A stretch of 64,000 bases of DNA from Colimorpha_A sp045543555 (GTDB lineage: Bacteria > Bacillota > Clostridia > Oscillospirales > CAG-272), in assembly GCA_045543555.1 (NCBI GenBank), contig JAZQMQ010000009.1, forward strand, positions 145,159 through 209,158, read 5' to 3'. Numbering within the stretch: position 1 is the stretch's first letter; each line of letters starts with the position of its first letter. Positions 31,721 to 42,200 of this stretch are shown here, one piece after another. The notes below the pieces were generated by a model. It had not been told where the DNA came from. It did not search any database and saw only the letters and a list, made by a program, of their open reading frames with translations. The position numbers and the translations under genes are program-made.

Positions 31721-32655
31721 TTCAGACGCGAAAGAAGACGCTCAAGTCCTCTTATAACGGAAAGGCCGGGATCATCGGCTATCTCGACAGGAACGGTAAG
31801 CAACGGAGCCAATGCGCCTGCAAGACCGTTGAGTTTTGCAGATCCTCCGACGATAATCACCTTGTCGGGCTCTACCTTGCGATTTCTGATCATATCGGAT
31901 ATCTCATCCGTAAGGTTTTCGAATACACCTTCGCAAGAGGAGAAAACGTCCTTTGATGTAAGTGTGACCTTTTTGGGCAGACCGAGTCCTGGACGGATGG
32001 CGCAGGTTTCATAGGTCTTTTCGCTTTCGCCTGAAAGAGAGAGGAGCTCAAGCTTTATTTTTTCCGCTTCCTCAGCACTGAGTCGGCACTTATAATCGGT
32101 CAATACCTTGGAAATTATGGCGCGGTCGAATGCGTTTCCGGCAAATGCGTTTGATCTCAGCTCGGTTTGCTCACCCTTTTCAAAGCATCCCATATCGGTA
32201 ACGCTTGCTCCGATATTGATAATGGCAGAATTTCTTGCTCCCTTGACGTTGCATCCGCAAGCGGCGGCATAGATGGGATCGATAACTGCGACATTTCCTA
32301 TTCCCGCCTTCTGAATTGCCTTGACGTAGACTCCCTCGGTCTCCTCGTCGTGTGCTCCGGAGAGAGACAGCGCGATGGTTGCGCCCTTTATCTTCATTTT
32401 TTTAACGATATAAGAAAAATATGCGGTTATATATTGCGGCTCGGGTGTCATTTCACCAGAAAAGGGCTTAACGAGGGTTACGCTTCCCGGAACACGTTCG
32501 GAAAGGGATATTGCCTCGTCTCCGCAGGCAACAGCCGAACCGTCAGCTACACTTATTGCTATAACCGCACTTTCGGACTTATAGTCACCGGGCTCGGAAG
32601 CAGATACGACTCTGACTGTGCTGTATCCTACGTCAACTCCTATTAATTTAGCCAT
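31717..32655 (-). CDS. Actin-fold ATPase, divergent MreB/Hsp70-like
   Basis: A 312-residue actin/Hsp70-superfamily protein. The phosphate-1 motif (IGVDVGYSTVRVVSA) is standard, phosphate-2 is degenerate (INIGASVTDMGCF where MreB has a Gly-rich DxGGGT), and the adenosine motif (VIIVGGSAKLNGLAGAL) is clear. An alternative start 81 bp upstream would fall in comFC; ATG 32655 has AAAAGGAG at 6 nt. It lacks the Hsp70 substrate domain, so the closest shape is MreB/Mbl, but the divergence and the comFC-GNAT-rqcH context argue against a plain cell-shape role. It may be a partner for another protein here; this is speculation. Confidence 0.7.
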   Translation of the reverse strand: MAKLIGVDVGYSTVRVVSASEPGDYKSESAVIAISVADGSAVACGDEAISLSERVPGSVTLVKPFSGEMTPEPQYITAYFSYIVKKMKIKGATIALSLSGAHDEETEGVYVKAIQKAGIGNVAVIDPIYAAACGCNVKGARNSAIINIGASVTDMGCFEKGEQTELRSNAFAGNAFDRAIISKVLTDYKCRLSAEEAEKIKLELLSLSGESEKTYETCAIRPGLGLPKKVTLTSKDVFSSCEGVFENLTDEISDMIRNRKVEPDKVIIVGGSAKLNGLAGALAPLLTVPVEIADDPGLSVIRGLERLLSRLK

Positions 32656-32656
32656 A

Positions 32657-33433
32657 TTATTCTCCTTTTTCGGATGTTGTTTGTATGTATTTTTCGGCTG
32701 CAAATGGGTGAATATCCCCAATGGTTCTTGATGCACCGAGGCAGATCACATCAGCCGCTCCGCTGTCATAGAGCAGATCGGCGCATCTGTTAAGCGTTGC
32801 ACCGCTGGTTATAACGTCATCGACCAAAATAAACGATGCGGAATTAATTTCCGGAAGCTTTTTCTTTGGGATAAAGAATCTCTTATGCGCATTATCCTGT
32901 CGTAGCTTTAATTTTAAAAACTTCTGTTCTTTGTTTGTATCCTTACATTCAACGGTTCTGACGAAGGGCAGGGATGTCCTTTTTGCGATCAGCCTTGCAA
33001 GTATCTCCGCCTGATCAAAGCCGTATTTTGCAACCGCCTTAGGTGAACGGGGCGTAAAAGTTACTGCAAAATTTTTGGTTATGCCGTTCTTCTTTAATGC
33101 GTTTGCCATATTTTCCGCAAGCTCGCCAAAAATCTCTCTGTTTACTTTTCTTTTGCAGAAAATAATGAGATTACGGCTAACACTGTTTTCGCTTTTATAT
33201 GGCATCGTTGTGATCAACGTATTACCCGAAAGGAATTCGCTCTTACATCTGCAGGCATAGTATGGCTTGCCGCAGCCAAGACAACCGAGCCCTATCTCTT
33301 CATCAAAGGACCTTCTGCAGCTTTTGCATAGAAAATCGGGCAGGAAGCTGATGTGTTCTCCGCATCCGACACACTTTTTCGGGAAAAACAGATCCAAAAT
33401 CGCATTACGAATGTTTTTAAATAAACCTATCAT
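32657..33433 (-). CDS. comFC: ComF family phosphoribosyltransferase-like protein
   Basis: An amidophosphoribosyltransferase-fold protein associated with DNA uptake (ComFC). It has an N-terminal double zinc ribbon (CVGCGEHISFLPDFLCKSC, then CLGCGKPYYACRC) and the PRPP-loop FILVDDVITSGATLNRC near residue 205. Length 258 is usual. It overlaps recD2 by 4 bp and ends 1 bp before the actin-like gene. With dprA elsewhere in the window this gives two competence-linked genes, but no comE/comG set is seen. Confidence 0.93.
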   Translation of the reverse strand: MIGLFKNIRNAILDLFFPKKCVGCGEHISFLPDFLCKSCRRSFDEEIGLGCLGCGKPYYACRCKSEFLSGNTLITTMPYKSENSVSRNLIIFCKRKVNREIFGELAENMANALKKNGITKNFAVTFTPRSPKAVAKYGFDQAEILARLIAKRTSLPFVRTVECKDTNKEQKFLKLKLRQDNAHKRFFIPKKKLPEINSASFILVDDVITSGATLNRCADLLYDSGAADVICLGASRTIGDIHPFAAEKYIQTTSEKGE

Positions 33434-35664
33434 TTTTCTGAATATGATCTTACAAGGAGCGAAAGTCCCGTATAGCGTCTGACAGGTCTGTCATTACTTA
33501 CCATTACAGATATGGTTTCTTCGTTTCCCACGGCGATCACCATATCCTTTGCTCTTGTGACCGCTGTATAGAGCAGGTTTTTTGTCATAAGCATTTTTGA
33601 GCGGTCGCACAGGGGGAGGATAACTATACCGTATTCGCTTCCCTGACTTTTGTGTATCGTAATTGCGTATGCAAGCTCAAGCTCATCGAGCATTGAAAAA
33701 TCATATACCGATATTCTCTCATCGAAATTAACGGTAACCGTTTCCTCACTTTGATCGATATCCTCGATTATTCCGATATCGCCGTTGAAAACTCCGACAC
33801 CCTCGATGCCGTTTTTCTCCCAGACCATATCGTAGTTGTTTTTTATCTGCATAACCTTATCGCCTACACGGAAAATGCGCTCGCGGAGTTTTTTTTCAGC
33901 TTTGTCTGTGGAAGGAGGATTCAGCTCCTTCTGAAGCAGGGCGTTAAGATTATCGGTGCCTGCGGCACCCTTATGAGATGGGGTTATTACCTGTATGTTT
34001 TTTATTACGTCGGAGCCATATTTTTTCGGTAAACGCTTTGAGATCAGCTCCGAAACGGTGATGGCTGTTTCCTCCGCGCTTTGACGGCGAAGGAAGAAGA
34101 AGTCCTCGTCCTTACTTGTGAGGATCGGCATTTCACCGCGATTTATTGCGTGAGCATTACGCACGATGAGGCTGCTTTCTGCCTGACGGAAGATCTCGCT
34201 CAGGCATACTGCGGGAAAAGCTCCGCTTTCGATCAGATCGGAAAGGATGCAACCTGCTCCTACAGAGGGAAGCTGATCTGCATCACCCACGAGAATGAGC
34301 CTTGCTCCCGGCTTTATTGCTTTCAGCAGAGATGACAGCAGAATTGCGTCTATCATCGATGCCTCGTCGACGATAATTACTTCCTCGTCGAGCTGATCGT
34401 GCTCGTTACGGCGGAATGATGGCTTATCATCGCCCGAAAATTCGGTTTCGAGCAGACGGTGTATGGTCTTTGCGTCTCTTGAAGTTGCCTCCGACATACG
34501 TTTTGCGGCTCTTCCCGTTGGTGCGGACAGGGCAATTCTCAATCCCATACGTTCAAAAACGGTGATGAGTGCTCGTATTACGGTGGTTTTTCCCGTACCC
34601 GGGCCTCCCGTGAGTATCATAACGCCGTTTTCCAACGCGTCGGTTATAGCCTTGCGCTGAAGAAGAGCGTAGGTTATATCAAATTCGGTTTCAAGCTGAT
34701 CGACAAATCTGTCGGCGTCATTTAATGAAATTCTTTCGCAAATGCGGTGAAGCTGATCCAGCTTGGCCGCCGAATACCTTTCGGCTTCAAAATAATCGCG
34801 GAGATAAAGCACCTCGCGTCCGCCGAATTTTACGCTTACAAGCTTTCCGTCTTCAAAAAGGCTGTCGCAGGCATCGGAGATCTGTTCCTCTGAAACAGAG
34901 AGCATATCCGCAGCAGCAGTTAAAAGCTTATCGCGGGGAATGAAGGTGTGTCCGTTCTGAGATGCGCTGTATGAAAGAAAATATATAGTTCCCGATCGGA
35001 TCCTTTCGGGAGAATCCTTGGGTGCGCCCAGAGAAGCCGCTATTCTGTCGGCTGTTTCAAATCCGACCCCGTTAATGTGCTCACATAGCTGATAGGGATC
35101 GTCCTTTATTACGTCAACTGCTCCTCCGCCCCACTTGTTATAGACCTTTATAGCGATCGCGGGACCGAAGAAATCGCGGCAGAACATCATAACACTTCGA
35201 ACTCCGAAGGTCTCCTTGAAGATATCTGAGATCTTTTTCGCCTTTTTCAAGGTAATTCCGTCGATATCTGCAAGCCATTCGGGGTGATTTTCTATAACGT
35301 CAAACGAATCCTCTCCGAAGCGGTTAACGATCCTTTCGGCAAGAACCACTCCGACACCCTTTATAGCACCCGATGCCAGATATTTTCTGATAGCACTTTC
35401 AGATGCGGGGAGCTGTTTTTCGTAATACTCCACCTTGAACTGTCTGCCAAAGGAAGGGTGAAGTCCCCATTCACCGAGAGCCTTAATGCTTTCGCCCACG
35501 CTTAAAAACGGCATATTGCCTACGAGCGTTATATAGTCTCCGTCGCTTGCTTCAAGCTCGCAAACGGTGTAACCGTTTGAGTCGTTTTGAAATACTATAT
35601 GCTCGACGGTACCTTCGATCTCGGTAAGATCCTCCTTCCCGCCGACGTTCTTTATGTTGTCCAT
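33430..35664 (-). CDS. recD2: RecD2-type ATP-dependent 5'-3' DNA helicase
   Basis: An SF1B helicase that acts without RecBC in Firmicutes and helps with replication fork and mismatch repair problems. N-terminal OB/helix-hairpin-helix region (about residues 1-190, with GVGVVLAERIVNRFG), then Walker A GGPGTGKTTVIRAL near 350, Walker B VDEASMIDAILL, Q-rich LSEIFRQAESSLIVRNAH, and THKSQGSEYGIVILPL near 690. 744 residues is standard. The start codon is preceded by truB 26 bp upstream; its end overlaps comFC by 4 bp. Confidence 0.95.
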   Translation of the reverse strand: MDNIKNVGGKEDLTEIEGTVEHIVFQNDSNGYTVCELEASDGDYITLVGNMPFLSVGESIKALGEWGLHPSFGRQFKVEYYEKQLPASESAIRKYLASGAIKGVGVVLAERIVNRFGEDSFDVIENHPEWLADIDGITLKKAKKISDIFKETFGVRSVMMFCRDFFGPAIAIKVYNKWGGGAVDVIKDDPYQLCEHINGVGFETADRIAASLGAPKDSPERIRSGTIYFLSYSASQNGHTFIPRDKLLTAAADMLSVSEEQISDACDSLFEDGKLVSVKFGGREVLYLRDYFEAERYSAAKLDQLHRICERISLNDADRFVDQLETEFDITYALLQRKAITDALENGVMILTGGPGTGKTTVIRALITVFERMGLRIALSAPTGRAAKRMSEATSRDAKTIHRLLETEFSGDDKPSFRRNEHDQLDEEVIIVDEASMIDAILLSSLLKAIKPGARLILVGDADQLPSVGAGCILSDLIESGAFPAVCLSEIFRQAESSLIVRNAHAINRGEMPILTSKDEDFFFLRRQSAEETAITVSELISKRLPKKYGSDVIKNIQVITPSHKGAAGTDNLNALLQKELNPPSTDKAEKKLRERIFRVGDKVMQIKNNYDMVWEKNGIEGVGVFNGDIGIIEDIDQSEETVTVNFDERISVYDFSMLDELELAYAITIHKSQGSEYGIVILPLCDRSKMLMTKNLLYTAVTRAKDMVIAVGNEETISVMVSNDRPVRRYTGLSLLVRSYSEK

Positions 35665-35690
35665 TTGATGTTTGCCCTTGTATGCTTTAT

Positions 35691-36590
35691 TTATTCGAGT
35701 CTGAATTTTTTGATCGGCTTAATGGCACTTCCGTTTGGGTATTCCTTAACCTGACCCAGCGAAAAAAAGCCGATACAGTCGTACATTCTGATAAGGGATC
35801 CGTCCTTTTCCGACGTGCCTATCTTTTTTTGATATATCTCACAGCCGCTTTGTGCAAGCTTTGCATAGAACGGCGGTAAAACTACTGCCTTGCAGTCTGA
35901 AAACAGACTCTCGGTATCAAGAAGCAGCTCTTCACGCTTCTGTTCCGTTATGCTTTCAAGCTCCTCGAAGGTGTGGGAATTTTGAAGTGAAAAATTTCCG
36001 CTCCTTGTTCTGCGAAGCGAAGCCATAGCTCCTCCGCAGCCCAGAGCCTTACCGATATCTGCGCAGAGGGTTCTGATATACGTACCCTTAGAGCAGGATA
36101 CGTTAAGGATAAACTCATCGTTTTTTTCGGTTTCTCTGACATCGATCGAGTAGACCGTTATCGGTCTGCCCTCGCGCTCGACCTCTATTCCCTGTCTTGC
36201 AAGATCGCAGAGCTTTTTCCCGTCCTTTTTCAAAGCAGAATACATGGGCGGAATCTGAATTATCTCACCGATAAAGCTCTGGCAGACCCTTTTAACCTCG
36301 TCAAATGACGGGATATCATTATTTTCCGTTAAAATATTACCCGTAGTGTCCTCGGTATCGGTGGTGATCCCGAGCTTGAGTGTGGCTTCGTATCTTTTGT
36401 CGTGGAGCGTGAGATATTCCGACGCCTTTACGGCGCGCCCCACCATAACAACAAGAACACCCGTTGCCATAGGATCGAGAGTTCCCGTGTGTCCAACCTG
36501 TCTCGTGCCGAAAAGCCTTCTTATTTTAGCCACGGCATCGAAGGATGTCATTCCGTTCGGCTTATCTATTACAATTACTCCGTCCTTCAT
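35691..36590 (-). CDS. truB: tRNA pseudouridine-55 synthase
   Basis: Makes pseudouridine 55 in the T-loop of elongator tRNAs. Core motifs: VIDKPNGMTSFDAVAKI at the N terminus, the catalytic GHTGTLDPMATGVLVV near residue 40, SALKKDGKKLCDLAR and the strand GTYIRTLCADIG. The C-terminal PUA-like tail is short. 299 residues is normal. Start overlaps the degenerate carboxypeptidase gene by 4 bp. In many Firmicutes truB lies next to ribF; here the PBP5-like gene is inserted between them. Confidence 0.97.
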   Translation of the reverse strand: MKDGVIVIDKPNGMTSFDAVAKIRRLFGTRQVGHTGTLDPMATGVLVVMVGRAVKASEYLTLHDKRYEATLKLGITTDTEDTTGNILTENNDIPSFDEVKRVCQSFIGEIIQIPPMYSALKKDGKKLCDLARQGIEVEREGRPITVYSIDVRETEKNDEFILNVSCSKGTYIRTLCADIGKALGCGGAMASLRRTRSGNFSLQNSHTFEELESITEQKREELLLDTESLFSDCKAVVLPPFYAKLAQSGCEIYQKKIGTSEKDGSLIRMYDCIGFFSLGQVKEYPNGSAIKPIKKFRLE

Positions 36591-38017
36591 TTTTCACCGT
36601 CACTCAGATAATGCTTGCTCTTTTCGAGCTGGCGTTTCTTTTCATTTATGTGTTTTTGTCTCGTTACCGCCGTGGACAGCACGTAGAATACTGCCGCAAA
36701 TACCGTAAGGGCTATCAAAACTATGAAAAACGGTGTTGTGACAAGCTCCTTAACTCTTTCAAGTAGCATAAGATAGCCGTTTTGCTCTACGTTGCTCTTC
36801 GTTATCAGCGGAACCTCGCCGAGCAAATTACCCTTGTAGCTGACGTATAGAGTTCCGACACGCTGTCCTGCTTTTATGGGAGCGGTGAGGTGCTTTACGT
36901 CGAGGACGTAGCTATATGATATGTCTTTTTCTTTGTCGATATCATCGGGAACGAATATTTCAAGATCATATTCGGGGAGAACGGCAACCTTATCCCTGCC
37001 CGAGCCGAGCTTTACGGGGAGCTCGGCTATAGGTGTTGCGGTGCTTACTGCTTTTATGTAGCTGAACGCATTTTCGCCGAATTCAAGAAGAGCTCTTGCC
37101 TCATGAAGTCCGAAATAGATCGTTTTATATTCCGCCGGGACAACGACCTCATTTCCTTCCTCGTCGATCTCGGTGTGCTCGTCTGATATTTTGACCGTGA
37201 GATTTTCAGCACCCATAACGATGGCGATATAGTTAAGACCGTCCTTACGGGAGGTAAGAATGCCGCAATATCCCGCGTCGCCGTTTGTGCCGCAGATGAA
37301 GCCCGTGGAGCTTGGCAGATAATAGTCTTCGTTTACTCTGGTGGTAAGGAGGTAATTTGTGGTACCGTAATATCTTGCCTCGGATTTATTTGTTGCGGAA
37401 ATTACAGTTCTTATTTCTGATGCGATTTGAGAAAGCATGTATATCTTCATCGCATAGGAGGCGAGCTTTGCCTGATCGGCAACGGTTGTATAGGATCGGG
37501 TATCAAATGTTCCGGTTACTCTGAAATACTTTGTGTTTTCCATTCCGAGCTCCTCTGCCTTGAGGTTCATCAGCTCAACAAAGTTTTCTTCGCTGTCGGC
37601 AATTTCATCGGCAATGATATACGCCGCGTCGTCGGCGTCAGTGTGGATTATCGCGGAGATCAGGTCGCGAATGTGGAATATCTCACCGCTTTTCATCGCC
37701 ATATGCTTACCCTTGGTCTTGTTTATGATCTCCTTTGTTGCTGTAAAGGGGGCGGAGGGATTTATCCCTCTGTTTTCCACTTCCTCGATAGCAACGACCG
37801 CGACCATGAGCTTTGTGAGCACTCCCGGAGACATTCTTTCGGTTTCATTCATTGAGTACAGCACGGTATCGGATTCCATACAGTAAAGGAATGCGGATTT
37901 TGATGAAGTCAGAACCGGTGAATCAGCGCTTGCCGGTATGATTGCAGAGCAAAAAAGCACGGCGGACATGATCGCTGTGAGCAATGTTTTTATTCTTGCA
38001 ATTATACGTGCCTTCAT
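36587..38017 (-). CDS. D-Ala-D-Ala carboxypeptidase (PBP5) homologue lacking catalytic residues
   Basis: The domain order is that of DacA/PBP5: signal peptide (residues 1-32), penicillin-fold domain (35-260), PBP5-associated C-terminal beta domain (about 300-410), and here also a C-terminal membrane span (about 430-455). All three active-site boxes are altered. The SxxK nucleophile box reads PGVLTKLM (Val66 for Ser), SxN reads TDADDAA (Asp127 and Asp129), and KTG reads ICG (241-243). Conserved framework around them (LMNLKAEELGMENTKYF, GDAGYCGIL) remains. It is therefore probably a non-hydrolytic peptidoglycan-binding or regulatory protein. It overlaps truB by 4 bp and follows ribF by 3 bp. 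Confidence 0.85.
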   Translation of the reverse strand: MKARIIARIKTLLTAIMSAVLFCSAIIPASADSPVLTSSKSAFLYCMESDTVLYSMNETERMSPGVLTKLMVAVVAIEEVENRGINPSAPFTATKEIINKTKGKHMAMKSGEIFHIRDLISAIIHTDADDAAYIIADEIADSEENFVELMNLKAEELGMENTKYFRVTGTFDTRSYTTVADQAKLASYAMKIYMLSQIASEIRTVISATNKSEARYYGTTNYLLTTRVNEDYYLPSSTGFICGTNGDAGYCGILTSRKDGLNYIAIVMGAENLTVKISDEHTEIDEEGNEVVVPAEYKTIYFGLHEARALLEFGENAFSYIKAVSTATPIAELPVKLGSGRDKVAVLPEYDLEIFVPDDIDKEKDISYSYVLDVKHLTAPIKAGQRVGTLYVSYKGNLLGEVPLITKSNVEQNGYLMLLERVKELVTTPFFIVLIALTVFAAVFYVLSTAVTRQKHINEKKRQLEKSKHYLSDGEK

Positions 38018-38020
38018 CGC

Positions 38021-38899
38021 TTATTCCCTTTCTGAATATTCCTTTGCAAATTTTTGCGCTGTGATCGAGTCGCTTGCTATTTGTTTTGACAGTGATTCAA
38101 GAGAGGGGAAAAATGTTTCTTCTCTAATGAAACGCAAAAATTCGACCGTGACGGTCTTTCCGTACAGATCTCCGTCAAAATTTAAAATATGTGTTTCCGC
38201 AGTAGTGCCTCTTTGATCGTTAACTGTGGGTCTTACTCCTACGTTTGTAACGGAAGGATATATTTCGTTTTCTGTTTTTGTAAGTGTTGCGTAAACTCCG
38301 AACTTGGGAAGACAGAGCCCTTCAAGACGGTCGAAATTTACCGTAGGTACTCCAACGGTCCTTCCGAGTGCATTGCCGTGAGTCACTTCTCCGCGCAGAA
38401 AAAACGGTCTGTTCAGAAGGACCATGGCTTCTTCGGTTTTACCCTCGGAAATTAAGGCTCTTATCGCGCTCGATGATACATCACCGCCGTTTACACTTAC
38501 CTTTTCAACAACTATTACCGTTATTCCGTGCTTTTCACACAGAGCCCGTAACAGCTCGGGGGTGCCTTTTCCTCCTGCACCGAAGCTGTAGTTGTAGCCG
38601 CATACCGCAACGCGCGCGTTTAGCTCTTCCTTAAGTATCGTATCGACAAAGGTCTCAGGACTTAACTCCTTGACCGCGTTAAACGATGAGAAAATGACCT
38701 CATCAACACCGTATCTGATAAGAAGCCCCTCGCGGTCGGCCTTGCGGCACAGAGCATTACCCGGTATGCTGTCAAAGGTCCAGGCGGCAAGAGAAACACC
38801 AAGCTCGTCTGCGGCTTTTTTGCCTGCGGAGACGAGGGCCTGATGACCTATATGCACACCGTCGAAGTTACCGAGAATGACAACTCGTCCGTTATTCAA
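38021..38899 (-). CDS. ribF: Bifunctional riboflavin kinase / FAD synthetase
   Basis: Phosphorylates riboflavin to FMN and adenylates it to FAD. The N-terminal adenylyltransferase domain opens VVILGNFDGVHIGHQALVSA (HxGH nucleotide-binding motif), with a later GDVSSSAIRALISEGK. The C-terminal flavokinase domain contains HGNALGRTVGVPTVNFDR and a PTVNDQRGTTAETHIL segment. Length 292 is typical. It follows ireB by 10 bp and leads into the degenerate PBP5 gene. No FMN riboswitch is seen upstream. Confidence 0.96.
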   Translation of the reverse strand: MNNGRVVILGNFDGVHIGHQALVSAGKKAADELGVSLAAWTFDSIPGNALCRKADREGLLIRYGVDEVIFSSFNAVKELSPETFVDTILKEELNARVAVCGYNYSFGAGGKGTPELLRALCEKHGITVIVVEKVSVNGGDVSSSAIRALISEGKTEEAMVLLNRPFFLRGEVTHGNALGRTVGVPTVNFDRLEGLCLPKFGVYATLTKTENEIYPSVTNVGVRPTVNDQRGTTAETHILNFDGDLYGKTVTVEFLRFIREETFFPSLESLSKQIASDSITAQKFAKEYSERE

Positions 38900-38909
38900 G
38901 GTTTTCTCC

Positions 38910-39197
38910 TTAAAGGTCGAGGAAGGTTCTTACAAGACAGTTGAGAATATCGTCTCTGTCCACCTTGCAGATGAGACTTCTTGCATTTTTGTGATTGGTA
39001 ATATACGTCGGGTCTTCGCTCAGAATGTATCCGACTATCTGATTTATGGGGTTGTATCCCTTTTCGGACAAAGCGGAATAAACTGTCTGAAGAACTCTCT
39101 TTATTTCGAGATCCTTTTCATCGCGGATCGAAAAGGTTATTGTTTTTTCCTTTTCGCCTATACTTGCGGTGTCAAATTTTGAATTATAGCCTGCCAT
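38910..39197 (-). CDS. ireB: IreB family regulatory phosphoprotein (UPF0297)
   Basis: A 95-residue protein of the IreB family. In Enterococcus, IreB is a substrate of the Ser/Thr kinase IreK and negatively affects cephalosporin resistance. The conserved pieces are KTITFSIRDEKDLEIKRVLQ and PINQIVGYILSEDPTYIT; the N-terminal Thr residues near KFDTAS lie where the kinase site is in relatives. It precedes ribF and the catalytically dead PBP5 homologue, which puts two cell-wall-linked genes together. The usual ruvX partner is absent. Confidence 0.93.
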   Translation of the reverse strand: MAGYNSKFDTASIGEKEKTITFSIRDEKDLEIKRVLQTVYSALSEKGYNPINQIVGYILSEDPTYITNHKNARSLICKVDRDDILNCLVRTFLDL

Positions 39198-39215
39198 AGC
39201 AGTCTCCGTCCTTTT

Positions 39216-42200
39216 TTATTTATTTTCTTGTGATTTTGATTTTTTAAAACAGTATATAACTCTCAGTACAAATGCGGCAATCGCGATAATGCCACAGGTC
39301 ATTACAGTAATTACGGTATTTATTGATACTTTTATTTTGCTTTCCTTACCGAATACAGCGCTTTTAAGTGCTGTTCCCGAAAGGGTATCCGACATAGCGT
39401 AAAGCGAGCTTATAAGCAGTGTAGGTTCTCCTATATCGGTTCCGTATATGTCTCTTACGTATATGGATATCTTATCGCAGGTAGACGCATGCGGGAATGA
39501 GCTGAGGTCACAGATAACCGTGTTGTCGGAGTTTGCGTAAATTTTTGACGTGCTGACAAACGTATTTCTTCCCGATTCTACCACAACGGCAATTTCAAGC
39601 TCATTTATTCCTTCGGGAAGCACAGCTGTGCGAACGTTGAACGTTAAGTACGGTGCCTTTGACAGATCGATCAGCTCATCAAGGGCGGCGGTAACGCCAC
39701 CATAGCTTCCTGGCGCCACTTCTGACAAGCGGAAGCGCATAAGACCCTTTGCCTCTCCGTAGGAAATTCCTCCTTCGGCTGCCGCACAGTTTACATGCGG
39801 TATAAATCCGTCGGTGTCCTTTGCGAAGCTGAAAAGCTTTATTTTTCCCTTTATTGAAGAAGGATATTCCCCGCTTGAATCGGATGTCGAATCATGTCTT
39901 AAGGTATTTCCGCTGATGTTATTAATGAGCTTGTCGAAGCGTTCGCTTCCTATAAGCCCGTTTGCGAAGGCGATTTTTTCGCTTGACAGCTGTGTGTCAA
40001 TATATCTTATGACATTTTCGTGTTCCGCTGTATGAGAGGGGATATAAGCATTTATCTCCTTTATTGAAAGCGCCCTTAAATAAGTATATACGTAATCGCA
40101 TGAAAGCTTGATTATTGAGCTTTCGTCTTCTGCTTCTTTTAGTTCCGTTCCGATAAGAATGATCTTTCTTGCCGTTCCGTTAAACTTTCTTGAGGGATGT
40201 CGCATAAAGGAGATCGGGACTTCAAGATTTGCCGCGGTCAGCGTTTTTGCAAAGCAGGTCTTATCGGGGGAAATGTCCTCGAACGCGTAACTGCTTCCGT
40301 ACGGAGTTACGTCGCAGGAAAGCGACCATTCGATATCCGACGATGCTGATATGCATAGGGCAAAGGACTCAAGGAATGAGCTTGCCCCAAAGGAGCCCGT
40401 AATCGATGTCGTATCCGTGGAATACCAACTGTTATTTATCGGCACGGAGACCTCAAAGTTCGAATATCTCATTCTTGCGGTATTGTAAACCGTTCTGAAC
40501 GCTGCGGAATATGCAAGGATAAGCTCGGATAGTGAAGTATTTCCCAAATTGTAGGCTTGGAAGGAATCGTTTACGTTGGAGCCTAAAACAATTCCGAACA
40601 GATTATCACTCACATCCCCCGAAGAATATCTGGAAATGAGGAATGAGGTTATGGCACGAAGGGTATTTATGCCGTTTGATGACGTAGTGTTGAAAGCAGA
40701 GTATTCACCGCCGCTATTTTTGGGGTGGTGTATATTCGACAGTCCAAGGTCTTCGGAACGGCTTCTCAATCTCAGTATAAATCTTACCGAGATGTCGTCA
40801 ACGGCGAGCTTCTTCATAACAGAGTCGATCTTTTCGATGTATTCGGATGAAAACGTGTATTTTCTTCCGCCGTCCGTGTATGATATACCGCCCGACGATA
40901 CCGACATAAGCTCGTCCGCAAAGATATCGACCGTGGTTTGCGCTATTCCGTCGAGGAAATAATTTCCCTTTAAATAGGAGCTTCCCTTTATGGATTCGGG
41001 AAGATTTACCTTATCCTCTGCAAAGATGTTTGGATTGTTGACCGCCTTAGCGCTTCCTAGAGGTATCAGCCCCTCAAGGCCCATAGCGGCAACCGCGTAC
41101 TTTTTAAAGATGCGGTCTTGGTTATCGCCGATCGGAACTGAAAATTCAAATGTTGCCGACGAAAACTCTACTTCGGAAACAGGGGAAACCGCAGGTGTTA
41201 TATCAGATGTGTCCTGATCGAGCCTGAGCTCGTATAGGCGGAGCTTTGAGCCGCGGAGAAGCTCAAATTCCTGCTCGGAGACGCTTCCCTTAACAGAAAT
41301 ACTCTTCTTGTCTCTGCCTATTCTCACCTCGGATATTTCACCGATCGTCTTTACTGCGGAATAGCACTGTACCTTTGATACCGAAAGAATACTAACCTGT
41401 CCGATAGGATCGCCTTCGAATATTATTTTATATGAGCTTACGAGCTCGTTTGGGATCGGAATGGTAAATGATACCGCACCAGACGTTATTTTATAGGTGG
41501 TGCGTTCTTCGGTGTGATCGGGAAATTTGATAACCGCGGTCACCGACGTGCAGGTGGAGCTGTTGATAAGCGCTAAGCGGATACCTTGATCTTTCTCAAA
41601 AATCGGGATTTCGGGTATTGCTTCGATATACTTTTCTCCTGCGGTAAACGACATCGACAGTCCGTTTTTCGTGTTAAGCTCTCCTCCCGACACGTTGTAT
41701 TCGCCCGACATATATTTTGCCTTGAATATAGATTCCTGTGATCTGCAACCGCCAACACAGTCGAGAAGAAATATTATGTTTTTGATATTACTGCTGCTGA
41801 CACTTACCGTGATATCGTATATGGCATCTCCGCTCTCATCGGAAAAGTCGAAAAACAGGGTCTGCCAGCTTCCGCCTTCGACACTGAGAGACGATTTTAT
41901 ATCGTTCTTGTCCGTTTTGAGCCCTAGCGTAAGGATCGATCCGTCAAGCTCATTCGGAACGAAGACCGTAAGAGTTATTATTGGTGTTTCATTAAGCGAG
42001 GTCAGAGCCTTTGCCGCTTTGGTTACAGCTAAATATCCGTTTGATTCGGCATCGGAAGAGACGAGAAGCGAGCGATCGCCCTCATAAACGGAGTATGGAG
42101 CAAAATTGATTTCGGATACCGTTTGAACGGATCCTCCGACAGCTTTCCAATCGGTCTCGGAGCTGTTAAAATCGTCCTCTGTTATGTCTGTTGCCGCCTT

